Assembly: GCF_001439665.1 (NCBI RefSeq)
Contig: NZ_LMAK01000041.1
Span: 1-44,558, forward strand
Source of the DNA: Formosa algae
Lineage (GTDB): Bacteria > Bacteroidota > Bacteroidia > Flavobacteriales > Flavobacteriaceae
Reading direction: 5' to 3'
Length of the DNA stretch: 44,558 nt
This document shows, piece after piece, positions 1 through 8,579 of this stretch. Within the stretch, counting starts at the first letter, position 1; each line of letters opens with the position of its first letter. The notes below the pieces were generated by a model. It did no database searches. It had not been told where the DNA came from and saw nothing but the letters and a program-made list of their open reading frames with translations. The translations under genes and the position numbers were made by a program.

Positions 1-405
1 TTTATTGGCGGTTTCAAAAATACCATGAATTAATTTTTTTAAATTTTCAGAAGAAAAAAATGTTGGTGTGCCTCCGCCTAAATGAATTTCTTTAATGTTT
101 GGTTTATCTTCTAAAACCTCACAATACATACTCCATTCTTTCAACACCATATCTATATAAGGCACTTCAACACTATGTTGTTTTGTTATACGTTTGTTAC
201 ATGCACAAAACGTACACAGACTCTCGCAAAAGGGTAAATGAATGTAAAGGCTTATACCTTCGGAGGTATTAGATTCTTTAAAGGATTTTTTAAGTGTTGC
301 TATCCAGTTTTCTAAAGTTATACCTTCTTGATCCCAGTAGGGCACTGTGGGGTAGCTAGTGTAACGAGGTCCTGGAATATTATATTTCTGAATTAAATTA
401 TGCAT
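1..405 (-). CDS. hemN: Oxygen-independent coproporphyrinogen III oxidase HemN, 5' part only
   Basis: This is the N-terminal 135 codons of a gene that runs off the left edge of the window. Translation from the ATG at 405-403 begins MHNLIQKYNIPGPRYTSYPT, which is typical of HemN. About 60 residues in is HLPFCESLCTFCACNK, the CX3CX2CXC cluster that binds the 4Fe-4S centre of this radical-SAM enzyme, and a GGGTPTF motif (SAM-binding region) follows. The enzyme decarboxylates coproporphyrinogen III to protoporphyrinogen IX in haem synthesis without oxygen and is cytoplasmic. hemL, an early step of the same pathway, lies at 28706. A TAnnTTTG-type promoter element lies about 58 bases upstream. Family assignment is firm; the C-terminal part cannot be assessed. 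Confidence 0.93.
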   Translation of the reverse strand, partial: MHNLIQKYNIPGPRYTSYPTVPYWDQEGITLENWIATLKKSFKESNTSEGISLYIHLPFCESLCTFCACNKRITKQHSVEVPYIDMVLKEWSMYCEVLEDKPNIKEIHLGGGTPTFFSSENLKKLIHGIFETANK

Positions 406-462
406 GTATAATAATATTTAACGTTAAGAACAGTCATAGTTCTCAAGCATATAAAGGGATTG

Positions 463-470
463 CAAAAATA
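463..470 (-). promoter_or_regulatory. Promoter -7 element for hemN
   Basis: The plus strand reads CAAAAATA, so the minus strand reads TATTTTTG, matching TAnnTTTG. It predicts a leader of roughly 50 bases. No clear TTG -33 element was found at the usual spacing. Confidence 0.5.
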
Positions 471-702
471 CGATTTATTTAGGTGTTGTTTTACACTTTT
501 AAGAATATTGTAGGGCTTAATTTTAATACGGTTAAATCTTTTTAAAGATGCAATTTATAGCTGTTTATTCGTACTTTTATTACGGATAGCAGTGTTGAGA
601 AATTGTTTAAAATAACCTAATTATTAGATGGTTAAGTCTTGCGTTGTAGATTCAAATTGTGTAAGTCTTCTTAAAATGATGCTATTCATGGAAAATTAAA
701 CG

Positions 703-710
703 TACTTTTG
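703..710 (+). promoter_or_regulatory. Promoter -7 element for the DEAD-box helicase
   Basis: TACTTTTG matches the Bacteroidota TAnnTTTG -7 consensus. Transcription would start around 715, giving a leader of about 55 bases that contains the hairpin at 722-754. The -33 element is not obvious. Confidence 0.55.
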
Positions 711-721
711 CAACTTCATAA

Positions 722-754
722 AGAATGATATCAAAACAAATAGGATATCATTTT
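722..754 (+). promoter_or_regulatory. Leader hairpin ahead of the DEAD-box helicase
   Basis: ATGATATC (725-732) and GATATCAT (744-751) form a perfect inverted repeat. Pairing extends outward to 722-754, giving an 11-bp stem with one G-U pair and an 11-base loop. It lies wholly inside the predicted leader and ends 15 bases before the start codon. There is no T-run, so it is not a terminator. A role in translation control is inference. Confidence 0.45.
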
Positions 755-769
755 CTTCAATACTAATGT

Positions 770-2047
770 ATGTCATTTAATTCACTAGGCCTATCTGATG
801 CCTTATTGAAAGCAATCAATAAAAAAGGATACGACACGCCATCTCCAATACAAGAAAAAGCAATTCCACCCATTTTAGAAGGGAAGGATGTATTAGCATC
901 GGCACAAACAGGTACAGGTAAAACCGCGGGTTTTACATTACCATTACTTCAAATTTTAAGCGAAGGAACTACTAAAAGAAATCGTCCTGTACGAGCTTTA
1001 ATATTAACGCCAACACGAGAATTGGCAGCACAAATTTTTGAAAACGTAAAAGAATACAGCGAGTTCTTAGATATAAGATCGGCTGTAATATTTGGAGGCG
1101 TTAATCAGCGTCCGCAAGTTGCACAACTTAGACGTGGTGTAGATGTTTTAGTTGCCACACCAGGTAGATTATTAGATTTATGCAACCAAAATGTATTGTC
1201 TTTATCGAGTGTAGAGATTTTTGTTTTAGACGAAGCAGACCGTATGTTAGACATGGGGTTTGTAAGAGATATTGAACGTATAATTAAGTTAATTCCTAAG
1301 AAACGTCAGAATTTAATGTTTTCTGCAACCTTTTCTAAAGACATTAAAAAATTAGCAAATGGTATCTTAACCTATCCGGTTTCTGTAGAGGCTACTCCAG
1401 AAAATACGACTGTTGAGGTGATTCAGCAAAAAGTGTTTCGTGTTGCTAAAGGAAAGAAAACAGGATTAGTTATAAAATTAATCTCTGAAGGGAACTGGCA
1501 ACAAGTTTTAGTGTTTACTAGAACTAAGCATGGTGCAAATAACTTAACAAAGAAATTAATTTCTTCTGGAATTACAGCGGCAGCAATTCACGGTAACAAG
1601 AGTCAAGGTGCTAGAACTAAAGCTTTAGCAGGGTTTAAAGATGGTAGTATTCGAGTTATGGTTGCAACAGATATTGCAGCTAGAGGTTTAGATATTCCGT
1701 TATTACCACACGTTATAAATTTTGAAATTCCTAATATTTCTGAAGACTATGTACACCGTATTGGTAGAACAGGTCGAGCAGGAGCAAGTGGAGAAGCTAT
1801 TTCTTTAGTTAGTGCAGATGAAACCTCTTTCTTAGCCGATATTCAAAAATTAATCGGGATGAAAATTCCTGTTGAAATTATTGAAGGTTTTGAACCCGAT
1901 CCAAATGCATCTACAGAGCCTATAAAACAAGGTCAAGGCCGTTCTAGAAACCAGCGTCCTAAAGCTGGAGGCAATAAAACAGGAAATAGAAATGCTAAAA
2001 AAAGTAATACATCAAACTCAGGTCGCAGATCAAGAGATAGAAGATAA
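770..2047 (+). CDS. rhlE: DEAD-box ATP-dependent RNA helicase, RhlE type
   Basis: This is a 425-residue SF2 RNA helicase with the full motif set: Q motif around Q28, Walker A AQTGTGKT (45-52), PTREL (81-85), TPGR (130-133), DEAD (154-157), SAT (185-187), ARGLD (304-308) and [10 protein letters not shown] (329-338). The start [13 protein letters not shown] matches the opening of E. coli RhlE closely. The last 35 residues are a basic Gly/Asn/Arg/Lys tail, common in helicases that bind structured RNA. Such proteins remodel rRNA and mRNA in the cytoplasm during ribosome assembly or cold growth. A VF530-family gene follows after 6 bases, so the two are probably co-transcribed. The helicase call is secure; the RhlE subgroup is likely but could be another DeaD/CsdA-like paralogue. 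Confidence 0.95.
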   Translation: MSFNSLGLSDALLKAINKKGYDTPSPIQEKAIPPILEGKDVLASAQTGTGKTAGFTLPLLQILSEGTTKRNRPVRALILTPTRELAAQIFENVKEYSEFLDIRSAVIFGGVNQRPQVAQLRRGVDVLVATPGRLLDLCNQNVLSLSSVEIFVLDEADRMLDMGFVRDIERIIKLIPKKRQNLMFSATFSKDIKKLANGILTYPVSVEATPENTTVEVIQQKVFRVAKGKKTGLVIKLISEGNWQQVLVFTRTKHGANNLTKKLISSGITAAAIHGNKSQGARTKALAGFKDGSIRVMVATDIAARGLDIPLLPHVINFEIPNISEDYVHRIGRTGRAGASGEAISLVSADETSFLADIQKLIGMKIPVEIIEGFEPDPNASTEPIKQGQGRSRNQRPKAGGNKTGNRNAKKSNTSNSGRRSRDRR

Positions 2048-2053
2048 TATGTT

Positions 2054-2278
2054 ATGAGTAGTCAGCCAAATAATCCATTACACGGTGTAAAATTAGAACA
2101 AATTTTGGTCGAATTAGAAGCACATTACGGTTGGGAATATATGGGGCATACTATTAATATAAGATGCTTTACACAAGATCCGTCTATTAAATCTAGTTTA
2201 AAGTTTTTGCGTCGGACCCCATGGGCGAGAACAAAGGTTGAGCAGATGTATTTAAGGATGCTTAAAAATAATAAGTAA
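2054..2278 (+). CDS. VF530 family (DUF2132) small protein
   Basis: This 74-residue protein matches the VF530 family over nearly its full length, with characteristic stretches NNPLHGVKLEQIL (6-18), HYGWEYMG, IRCFTQDPSIKSSLKFLRRT and PWARTKVEQMYL. The family forms a small DNA-binding-like helical fold of unknown physiological role. The gene starts 6 bases after the helicase stop and is probably its operon partner, so a link to nucleic-acid metabolism is plausible but inferred. The family assignment is strong; the function is unknown. Confidence 0.9.
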   Translation: MSSQPNNPLHGVKLEQILVELEAHYGWEYMGHTINIRCFTQDPSIKSSLKFLRRTPWARTKVEQMYLRMLKNNK

Positions 2279-2329
2279 ATTTACTTTATTATTTAGTAAA
2301 TTTATTCAAATCAATGTAAACCAATTCAC

Positions 2330-2737
2330 ATGAAAAAATCAGTATTAGTTTTGGCTTTAGCCTTAAGTGTAACAGCATTTTATAGCTGTGATTCAACAAA
2401 ATCAACGACTTCAACTTCAGATACGGCAACATCAATATCAAATATGGGTATAGATCAGTTGCAGTCTTACTTTATGAATAGCCCAGAAACTCAAGAAAAA
2501 GTACAAGATGCTATAGTTTCTAATCCAAGTTCTTCTGTAAGTACTCAAGTTGCAGATTATTTAACAACAAGTTCAGATACATCATCTCTAATTACAGATT
2601 ATTTATCTGGTTCTGGAACTAAAGCGAAATTATTACAATACGCTATGAGTAATCCTGAATTAACAAGCAAGGTTATGAGTTATATTTCTAGTAACCCAGA
2701 TATTTTAAAACAAGCCATGAGTTTAATAGGGATGTAA
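2330..2737 (+). CDS. Small lipoprotein with weak internal repeats
   Basis: This 135-residue protein has an N-terminal hydrophobic signal and a lipobox-like TAFYSC ending at Cys20, so it is probably an envelope lipoprotein. A Ser/Thr-rich linker follows. The rest consists of roughly three related helical segments of about 30 residues, each beginning with Tyr and a SPET, SSDT or SNPEL-like turn. I do not recognise a named family. It has 51 bases to the upstream gene and its own strong terminator at 2757-2790. Lipoprotein status is inferred from the signal; the function is unknown. Confidence 0.8.
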   Translation: MKKSVLVLALALSVTAFYSCDSTKSTTSTSDTATSISNMGIDQLQSYFMNSPETQEKVQDAIVSNPSSSVSTQVADYLTTSSDTSSLITDYLSGSGTKAKLLQYAMSNPELTSKVMSYISSNPDILKQAMSLIGM

Positions 2738-2756
2738 TCTTATTGAATCCAAATAT

Positions 2757-2790
2757 AAAAAGCGATTAAGTCTATCTTAGTCGCTTTTTT
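2757..2790 (+). terminator. Intrinsic terminator after the 2330-2737 lipoprotein gene
   Basis: AAAAAGCGATTAAG pairs with CTTAGTCGCTTTTT as a 14-bp stem (one G-U pair) around a 5-base loop, and the 3' arm runs directly into six T's. It ends the helicase/VF530/lipoprotein unit. Confidence 0.9.
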
Positions 2791-2844
2791 GTGTTTAAAA
2801 TGAAGTATTATGTTCGTAATAGCGGATTTAATAAACCAAGGTTG

Positions 2845-2852
2845 TAACTTTG
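2845..2852 (+). promoter_or_regulatory. Promoter -7 element for era
   Basis: TAACTTTG matches TAnnTTTG and lies 23 bases before the era start codon, giving a short leader. The preceding terminator implies that era begins a new transcription unit. Confidence 0.6.
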
Positions 2853-2875
2853 CAACCACTAAAATGCAGTAAAAT

Positions 2876-3760
2876 ATGAATCACAAGGCCGGTTTTGTAA
2901 ATATTATAGGAAATCCAAACGTAGGGAAATCTACATTAATGAATGCGTTTGTGGGTGAGAAATTATCCATTATCACATCTAAAGCACAAACTACTCGTCA
3001 TCGTATTTTAGGAATTGTAAACGGAGATGATTTTCAGGTAATTCTTTCAGATACACCTGGAATTATTAAGCCTGCTTACGAGCTACAATCGTCTATGATG
3101 GACTTTGTGAAATCTGCATTCGAAGATGCCGATGTCTTAGTTTATATGGTAGAAATTGGTGAAACAGAATTAAAAGACGAAGCTTTTTTTGATAAAATTA
3201 CAAATGCTAAAATCCCTGTATTATTACTATTAAATAAAATAGATAAATCAGACCAAGAGCAACTTGAAGCTCAGGTTGGGTTATGGAGTAGTAAAGTGCC
3301 AAATGCAGAAATTTTTCCAATTTCGGCTTTAGAAGGTTTTAATGTGTCTGAAGTTTTTAATCGTATTATCGAGTTACTTCCAGATTCTCCGCCATTCTAT
3401 CCAAAAGATCAATTAACAGATAAACCGGAACGTTTCTTTATTAATGAAACCATTCGTGAAAAGATTTTACTTCACTATAAAAAAGAAATTCCTTATGCTG
3501 TAGAGGTCGATACGGAAGAGTTTTTTGAAGAAGAACAAATTATACGTGTGCGTTCTGTAATTATGGTAGAACGTGAAACCCAAAAAGGAATCATTATTGG
3601 TCATAAAGGATCGGCTTTAAAACGTGTAGGTGTAGAGGCAAGAAAAGATTTAGAAAAATTCTTCGGAAAGCAAATTCATCTAGAATTATACGTAAAAGTG
3701 AACAAAAACTGGCGTTCAAATTCTCAGCAATTGCGTCGTTTTGGATATAATCAGAAGTAA
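2876..3760 (+). CDS. era: GTPase Era
   Basis: This 294-residue protein has the usual Era length and architecture: an N-terminal GTPase domain with GNPNVGKST (12-20), DTPG (59-62), NKID (120-123) and SALEG (150-154), then a C-terminal KH domain with IIIGHKG (239-245). Era binds the 3' end of 16S rRNA and acts as a checkpoint in 30S subunit maturation in the cytoplasm. The second ribosomal GTPase Der lies about 590 bases downstream on the same strand, separated by one opposite-strand gene. The start is supported by the promoter element 23 bases upstream. All motifs are intact. Confidence 0.97.
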   Translation: MNHKAGFVNIIGNPNVGKSTLMNAFVGEKLSIITSKAQTTRHRILGIVNGDDFQVILSDTPGIIKPAYELQSSMMDFVKSAFEDADVLVYMVEIGETELKDEAFFDKITNAKIPVLLLLNKIDKSDQEQLEAQVGLWSSKVPNAEIFPISALEGFNVSEVFNRIIELLPDSPPFYPKDQLTDKPERFFINETIREKILLHYKKEIPYAVEVDTEEFFEEEQIIRVRSVIMVERETQKGIIIGHKGSALKRVGVEARKDLEKFFGKQIHLELYVKVNKNWRSNSQQLRRFGYNQK

Positions 3761-3764
3761 AACC

Positions 3765-4259
3765 CTATAAATTTAGGCTTTCTTTCATAAAACGATGTAA
3801 TAAAATCATGTCGTTTTTACCTTTAGCACGTCCCGTACGGCCAATAAAATATAGCACAAACCAAAGTATAATCATGCTTATGCAAATGCTTAGCTGCATG
3901 CCGTATGTTTCGTTTAAAGCCCAGTTAGAATAACCCCAGATTCCAAATCCTATAAATAGCATAGCTACTACAAAATGTAGAAACATAAAGAGTGTCCATA
4001 CTGTTGGGTTTGGCCCGAAAAGCCCGTGAATACTACAAGTGTTGTCTTCTAGTGCATTAATTTCAAGATGCAGTTGTGGCGACCAAAAGTGTTGTTTGTG
4101 TTTGGGTATTCTAATAAATACATGATCGTCTACTCGAGAGATTATATACTGCGACTGACTCGCTTTCAACTCTTCAAAAACAGATAAAACAGTTTCATTA
4201 TGCTTAGGTAAGTTTAAATTAAATCTTGGCCGAAGCACAATGTCATTCTCTAATTTCAT
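3765..4259 (-). CDS. Two-helix membrane protein between era and der
   Basis: This 164-residue protein has a hydrophilic N-terminal half (about 1-95) with an RVDDHVFIRIPKHKQHFWSP stretch, then two predicted membrane helices (about 98-122 and 133-150) and a basic C-terminus. It sits on the opposite strand between era and der and converges on era with a 4-base gap. I recall relatives in flavobacteria labelled GTP-binding protein, but no GTPase motif is present here, so that name would be carried over from its neighbours. Function is unknown; the membrane location is inferred from hydrophobicity. Confidence 0.8.
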   Translation of the reverse strand: MKLENDIVLRPRFNLNLPKHNETVLSVFEELKASQSQYIISRVDDHVFIRIPKHKQHFWSPQLHLEINALEDNTCSIHGLFGPNPTVWTLFMFLHFVVAMLFIGFGIWGYSNWALNETYGMQLSICISMIILWFVLYFIGRTGRAKGKNDMILLHRFMKESLNL

Positions 4260-4322
4260 GTTTTTTCATCCGGTTTAAAAAGAATGCGTTAAAATACAGT
4301 TTTTTCTTAAATATCTAAACAC

Positions 4323-4330
4323 TACCTTTG
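4323..4330 (+). promoter_or_regulatory. Promoter -7 element for der
   Basis: TACCTTTG matches TAnnTTTG and ends 17 bases before the der start codon, implying a very short leader. Confidence 0.6.
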
Positions 4331-4347
4331 CAGACAATTAAAAGTGT

Positions 4348-5655
4348 ATGAGTAATATAGTAGCCATAGTAGGAAGACCAAATGTTGGTAAGTCAACATT
4401 TTTCAATCGTTTAATACAACGTAGAGAAGCCATAGTAGATGCCGTTAGTGGTGTTACACGTGATAGACATTACGGAAAAAGTGATTGGAACGGGAAAGAG
4501 TTTTCTTTAATCGATACCGGAGGATATGTAAAAGGGAGTGATGATGTGTTTGAGGCTGAGATCGATAAACAAGTAGTGTTAGCTATTGAAGAAGCAGATG
4601 CCATTATTTTTATGGTTGATGTAGAGACTGGAGTAACAGGTATGGATGAAGATGTCGCTAAGCTGTTGCGAAAAGTGACTAAACCTGTATTCTTGGTAGT
4701 TAATAAAGTAGATAACGGAAAACGTGCTGAAGATGCTGTAGAGTTTTACTCATTAGGTTTAGGCGAATATTTTACCGTAGCGAGTATTAATGGTAGTGGT
4801 ACAGGAGATTTATTAGATGCTCTTGTTGAAGCATTGCCTGAGCAAGAGGAAGAAGAAGAGGAAGATGCTTTACCTCGTTTTGCAGTAGTCGGACGTCCAA
4901 ATGCAGGAAAATCATCGTTTATTAATGCCTTAATTGGTCAAGAACGATACATTGTAACTGATATAGCAGGAACCACACGTGATTCTATCGATACGAGATA
5001 TAATCGTTTTGGGTTTGAATTTAACTTAGTCGATACGGCTGGAATTCGTAGAAAATCTAAAGTAAAAGAAGATTTAGAATTCTACTCTGTTATGCGTAGT
5101 GTACGTGCTATAGAACATAGTGATGTATGTATTATTGTGTTAGATGCCACACGTGGGTTTGACGGACAAGTACAAAACATTTTCTGGTTAGCAGAACGTA
5201 ACAGAAAAGGAATTGTTGTTCTTGTAAATAAGTGGGATTTGGTCGAAAAAGAAACCAACTCTGCTAAAGAATACGAGAGACAAATTCGTCGCGAGATGGA
5301 ACCGTTTACAGATGTGCCCATTGTATTTATTTCGGTGTTAAACAAACAACGTATTTTTAAAGCAATAGAAACAGCTGTTGAGGTGTATAAAAACAGATCT
5401 AAGAAAATTAAAACAAGTGTTTTAAACGAAGTGATGTTACCTATTATAGAAAACTATCCGCCACCAGCTTATAAAGCGAAATACGTAAAAATTAAGTTTA
5501 TCACACAGTTGCCAACACCGCAACCACAATTTGCATTTTTCTGTAATTTACCACAGTATGTAAAAGATTCTTATAAACGATTTTTAGAAAATAAATTACG
5601 TGAACATTTCGATTTTAATGGAGTTCCTGTAAGCGTTTATATGCGTAAGAAATAA
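4348..5655 (+). CDS. der: Ribosome biogenesis GTPase Der (EngA)
   Basis: This 435-residue protein has the tandem GTPase layout that defines Der. Domain 1 has GRPNVGKS (9-16), DTGG (56-59) and NKVD (119-122). An acidic linker of repeated Glu lies at about 166-172. Domain 2 has GRPNAGKSS (182-190), DTAG (229-232) and NKWD (294-297). A KH-like domain occupies about 350-435. Der is required for maturation of the 50S ribosomal subunit. Length and motifs are complete. Its own promoter and the terminator at 5680-5712 make it a single-gene unit. Confidence 0.97.
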   Translation: MSNIVAIVGRPNVGKSTFFNRLIQRREAIVDAVSGVTRDRHYGKSDWNGKEFSLIDTGGYVKGSDDVFEAEIDKQVVLAIEEADAIIFMVDVETGVTGMDEDVAKLLRKVTKPVFLVVNKVDNGKRAEDAVEFYSLGLGEYFTVASINGSGTGDLLDALVEALPEQEEEEEEDALPRFAVVGRPNAGKSSFINALIGQERYIVTDIAGTTRDSIDTRYNRFGFEFNLVDTAGIRRKSKVKEDLEFYSVMRSVRAIEHSDVCIIVLDATRGFDGQVQNIFWLAERNRKGIVVLVNKWDLVEKETNSAKEYERQIRREMEPFTDVPIVFISVLNKQRIFKAIETAVEVYKNRSKKIKTSVLNEVMLPIIENYPPPAYKAKYVKIKFITQLPTPQPQFAFFCNLPQYVKDSYKRFLENKLREHFDFNGVPVSVYMRKK

Positions 5656-5679
5656 TAATATATTTTATTTAAATATTAT

Positions 5680-5712
5680 AGCCCATTCTTTAAGTGAGAA
5701 TGGGCTTTTTTT
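5680..5712 (+). terminator. Intrinsic terminator after der
   Basis: AGCCCATTCT and AGAATGGGCT form a perfect 10-bp stem with a 7-base loop, followed by a run of T's. Confidence 0.92.
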
Positions 5713-5796
5713 GTGTTTTAAGTGTGCCTTAAATTCAAGTTTTATAAAATAATTTACATATCAAATTAAACTTTTAGCGTTTTGTAAAGTCCAATT

Positions 5797-5831
5797 AACT
5801 AGAGCACTAGTGTGCGTAAAATACTCTAGTT
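5797..5831 (+). repeat. Inverted repeat upstream of the beta-barrel gene
   Basis: AACTAGAG (5797-5804) and CTCTAGTT (5824-5831) are exact reverse complements separated by 19 bases. Directly inside the left arm is an 8-bp perfect palindrome, CACTAGTG (5805-5812). It lies 36 bases before the preferred start codon at 5867. It could be an operator or leader structure; no T-run follows. Confidence 0.4.
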
Positions 5832-5866
5832 TAATAACAAACAAACTTTTTCTGAAACCCATCTTT

Positions 5867-8572
5867 ATGAAATATATATGCATTATATTTTTATGCTTAT
5901 TCACTATCATTACGCATGCTCAATCTGAAAAATTCGAAATATCAGGAACATTAATTGCAGCCGATATTAATGAGCCTTTAGAAGCCGCTACAGTCTATTT
6001 ACAGCGTATTCAAGATAGTTCTTTAGTTGCTTATGGTATTACAAATCAGAAAGGGGAATTTCAAATAGAAGGTAAAACTCCAGATCAGCAATTAAATATT
6101 TTTATGTCTTATTTGGGTTATAAAACCTATGCTAAAGTAATTGATATGTCGTCAGACGAGATTCAATTACCAGCCCTTTTATTAGAAGCAGAAGACAATA
6201 CTTTAGATGAAATCTTAATAAAATCTGCAGCACCAATTACTTTTAAAACCGATACTTTAGAGTATAATGTAAAGTCTTTTAAAACCAAGAAAGATGCGAA
6301 TGTAGAAGATGTTTTGAAAATTTTACCAGGTGTAGAAATTGATGAAGATGGTGTTATTACGGTAAATGGAGTGGTGGTTGATAATATTTTAGTGAACGGA
6401 AATTCTTTTTTTGGAGATGACCCCACAATTGCGACGCGTAATTTAACGAAAGACATTATAAAGAAAATACAAATTGTAGATACTAAAACTAAAGATCAAG
6501 CTTTTGCTGGTGAAGCTGGAGACCAAGAAAATAAAACCATTAACCTGACTATTGAGGAAGATAAAAACAGAGGTCAGTTTGGACGTCTTTCTGCAGCAGG
6601 AGGTACAGACGATCGTTACGAAATGTCTGGGATTTACAATCGGTTTAACGATACTAGACGTTTTAGTGTCTTAGCAGGAGGCAATAATATTAATGCTCCT
6701 GGATTTAGTAATTCTGAACTTAATGATACCTTTGGTCGCGGAGGGAGTAGAGCTTTTGGTAGTAGCGGAGACGGTATCATAACTTCTAAAAATATAGGGG
6801 CTAATTATACAGATGCACCCTCAAAATCTAAAGAGTTTAGTACCGATTATTTTTATGCGCGAAGTGATTCAGATGAAAATCAGAAAGTAAATAAAGAAAT
6901 ATTTTTACCAGACTCTAAATACTATACTGCAGAAGAATCTAGTAACTTTCAGACCAATCAGAGTCATAAAGCAAATTTGTCTTTCGAGACTGAATTAGAT
7001 TCTACTTTAATGATCTCACTAAGGCCAAAATTTACAACCAATACAAGCAATAGTGAATATTATAGCGAAGAACAATCTTTTAATGAAGAAAGAACGCTTA
7101 CCAATCAATCTACAAGTCAGATTAGCAATTCAAGTGAATCACAGGAATTTTCTGCAGATTTAAGAGCAACAAAACGTATAGGTAAAAAAGGAAGTTTCTT
7201 GCGTTTATCTATGGGGGGAGAAATTAACCATAACGATTCCGATAAATACTCTGCATCCGAAACCAATTATTTTGGAGATAGTTCTAGTGACGAGATTAGA
7301 AATCAGTATGAAGATGGTAAACAACACGAAACCCAAACCAATTCATCTGTAAGATTTCGTTTGCCTATTATTGAAAAGAAATTAACCTTAGATCTTAATT
7401 ATGATTACAGAAGTGTAATTTCAAAAAGTAAATTATTTACTTATGATTTTAATGAAGATCAAGACGATTTCACCGATTTTAATTTAGATCAGAGTACAGA
7501 TTTTAAAAACGATAATATTACATCTTCTCCAGAAATAGGATTAAGATATAACGACGATAAATGGTATTTTAGAACTGAAGCTGGTTACGATATTATTACA
7601 TTGTCTTCTGAAGATGCACTGCGTACTGAGCTTAATTTTGATCAGGATTTTACCAAATTGAAACTGAGTACGACGTTTGGGTATCGAATAAAATCTAAAC
7701 TCTCTACACGGTTTCAATACCGATTAAGAAATGAGGCACCAAGTATTTCGCAATTACAACCCTATATAGATATTAGTAATCCATTGCACATTGTAAAAGG
7801 AAATCCAACCTTAGAAATGACTCAGAATCACAGGATGCAATTGCGATTTAATACCAATAATTATAATAAACAATTTGGGTTTTTTGGTTATGCTAATTTA
7901 AGTATCCTGGATAACGATGTTGTTAGTCAGTCTGTGATAGACGATAATTTAATTAAGACTACAACTTATGTAAATGTAAACGGAAGCTATACTTTAAATG
8001 TGCGTTTAAATATGTCTAAAAAAGTGAAGTTAGACTCCATATCTAGTTTAAAATTTATAGTTGGTTTGGGACCAGATCTTAATCGTTCGGTGAATTTTAA
8101 TAACGATGTGCAATACACCAGTACAGTACAAGCTTTATCGCCATCGCTTAGTCTGCTTTACGAAATACCAGATGTTTTTGAGGTTGAAACTAGATACTCA
8201 TCAAAGTTTTCAAAAGGAACGTATAGCATCGATTCGTTTGATGATAATGCCTTTACCATTCATAATCTAAGATTAAATACGGCGACTTATTTTCCTAAAA
8301 ACTTTGAGTGGCGAAACAATATAAACTTTAACTATAATTCTAATATATCAGATGGTTTTCAGAAAAGTTCTTGGTTCTGGAATAGTACAGTTTCATACGC
8401 TATCTTAAATGATAATGCTTACATTACACTAAAGGCTTACGATATTTTAAACCAGAATACCAATGCACGCCGTGTTGTAAGTCAAGATTACATTCAAGAT
8501 AGTGAAAGCAATGTGCTACAACAATATTTCTTACTAGGCTTTAGCTGGAAATTTAATAGTTTAGGAACCTAA
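5867..8572 (+). CDS. Outer-membrane beta-barrel protein with carboxypeptidase-regulatory and plug domains
   Basis: I place the start at 5867, giving 901 residues that open with a clean signal peptide (MKYICIIFLCLFTIITHAQ). The frame is open from 5810, but that would add 19 residues ahead of the signal. After the signal comes a carboxypeptidase-regulatory-like beta domain (about 22-105), then a TonB-receptor-like plug (about 115-230), then a long region of alternating beta-strands rich in Asn/Ser/Asp consistent with a barrel, ending in an aromatic strand (LGFSWKFNSLG). This matches Bacteroidota outer-membrane beta-barrel proteins related to TonB-dependent receptors. I see no SusD partner or adjacent transport gene, so the substrate is unknown. 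It converges on the MscS-type gene with a 7-base gap. Confidence 0.88.
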   Translation: MKYICIIFLCLFTIITHAQSEKFEISGTLIAADINEPLEAATVYLQRIQDSSLVAYGITNQKGEFQIEGKTPDQQLNIFMSYLGYKTYAKVIDMSSDEIQLPALLLEAEDNTLDEILIKSAAPITFKTDTLEYNVKSFKTKKDANVEDVLKILPGVEIDEDGVITVNGVVVDNILVNGNSFFGDDPTIATRNLTKDIIKKIQIVDTKTKDQAFAGEAGDQENKTINLTIEEDKNRGQFGRLSAAGGTDDRYEMSGIYNRFNDTRRFSVLAGGNNINAPGFSNSELNDTFGRGGSRAFGSSGDGIITSKNIGANYTDAPSKSKEFSTDYFYARSDSDENQKVNKEIFLPDSKYYTAEESSNFQTNQSHKANLSFETELDSTLMISLRPKFTTNTSNSEYYSEEQSFNEERTLTNQSTSQISNSSESQEFSADLRATKRIGKKGSFLRLSMGGEINHNDSDKYSASETNYFGDSSSDEIRNQYEDGKQHETQTNSSVRFRLPIIEKKLTLDLNYDYRSVISKSKLFTYDFNEDQDDFTDFNLDQSTDFKNDNITSSPEIGLRYNDDKWYFRTEAGYDIITLSSEDALRTELNFDQDFTKLKLSTTFGYRIKSKLSTRFQYRLRNEAPSISQLQPYIDISNPLHIVKGNPTLEMTQNHRMQLRFNTNNYNKQFGFFGYANLSILDNDVVSQSVIDDNLIKTTTYVNVNGSYTLNVRLNMSKKVKLDSISSLKFIVGLGPDLNRSVNFNNDVQYTSTVQALSPSLSLLYEIPDVFEVETRYSSKFSKGTYSIDSFDDNAFTIHNLRLNTATYFPKNFEWRNNINFNYNSNISDGFQKSSWFWNSTVSYAILNDNAYITLKAYDILNQNTNARRVVSQDYIQDSESNVLQQYFLLGFSWKFNSLGT

Positions 8573-8579
8573 TACAAGT

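Larger units (their letters stand above)
406..769. other. Divergent intergenic region between hemN and the RNA helicase gene
   Basis: This 364-base stretch separates two divergently transcribed genes. I see a minus-strand TAnnTTTG element for hemN near the left end and a plus-strand one for the helicase near the right end, followed by a leader hairpin. The roughly 230 bases in the middle are AT-rich with no open frame or recognisable RNA. Confidence 0.6.

Noticed and set aside
3765-4259. GTP-binding protein label for the gene between era and der
   Set aside because: No P-loop, DxxG or NKxD motif is present; the label would only reflect its neighbours.
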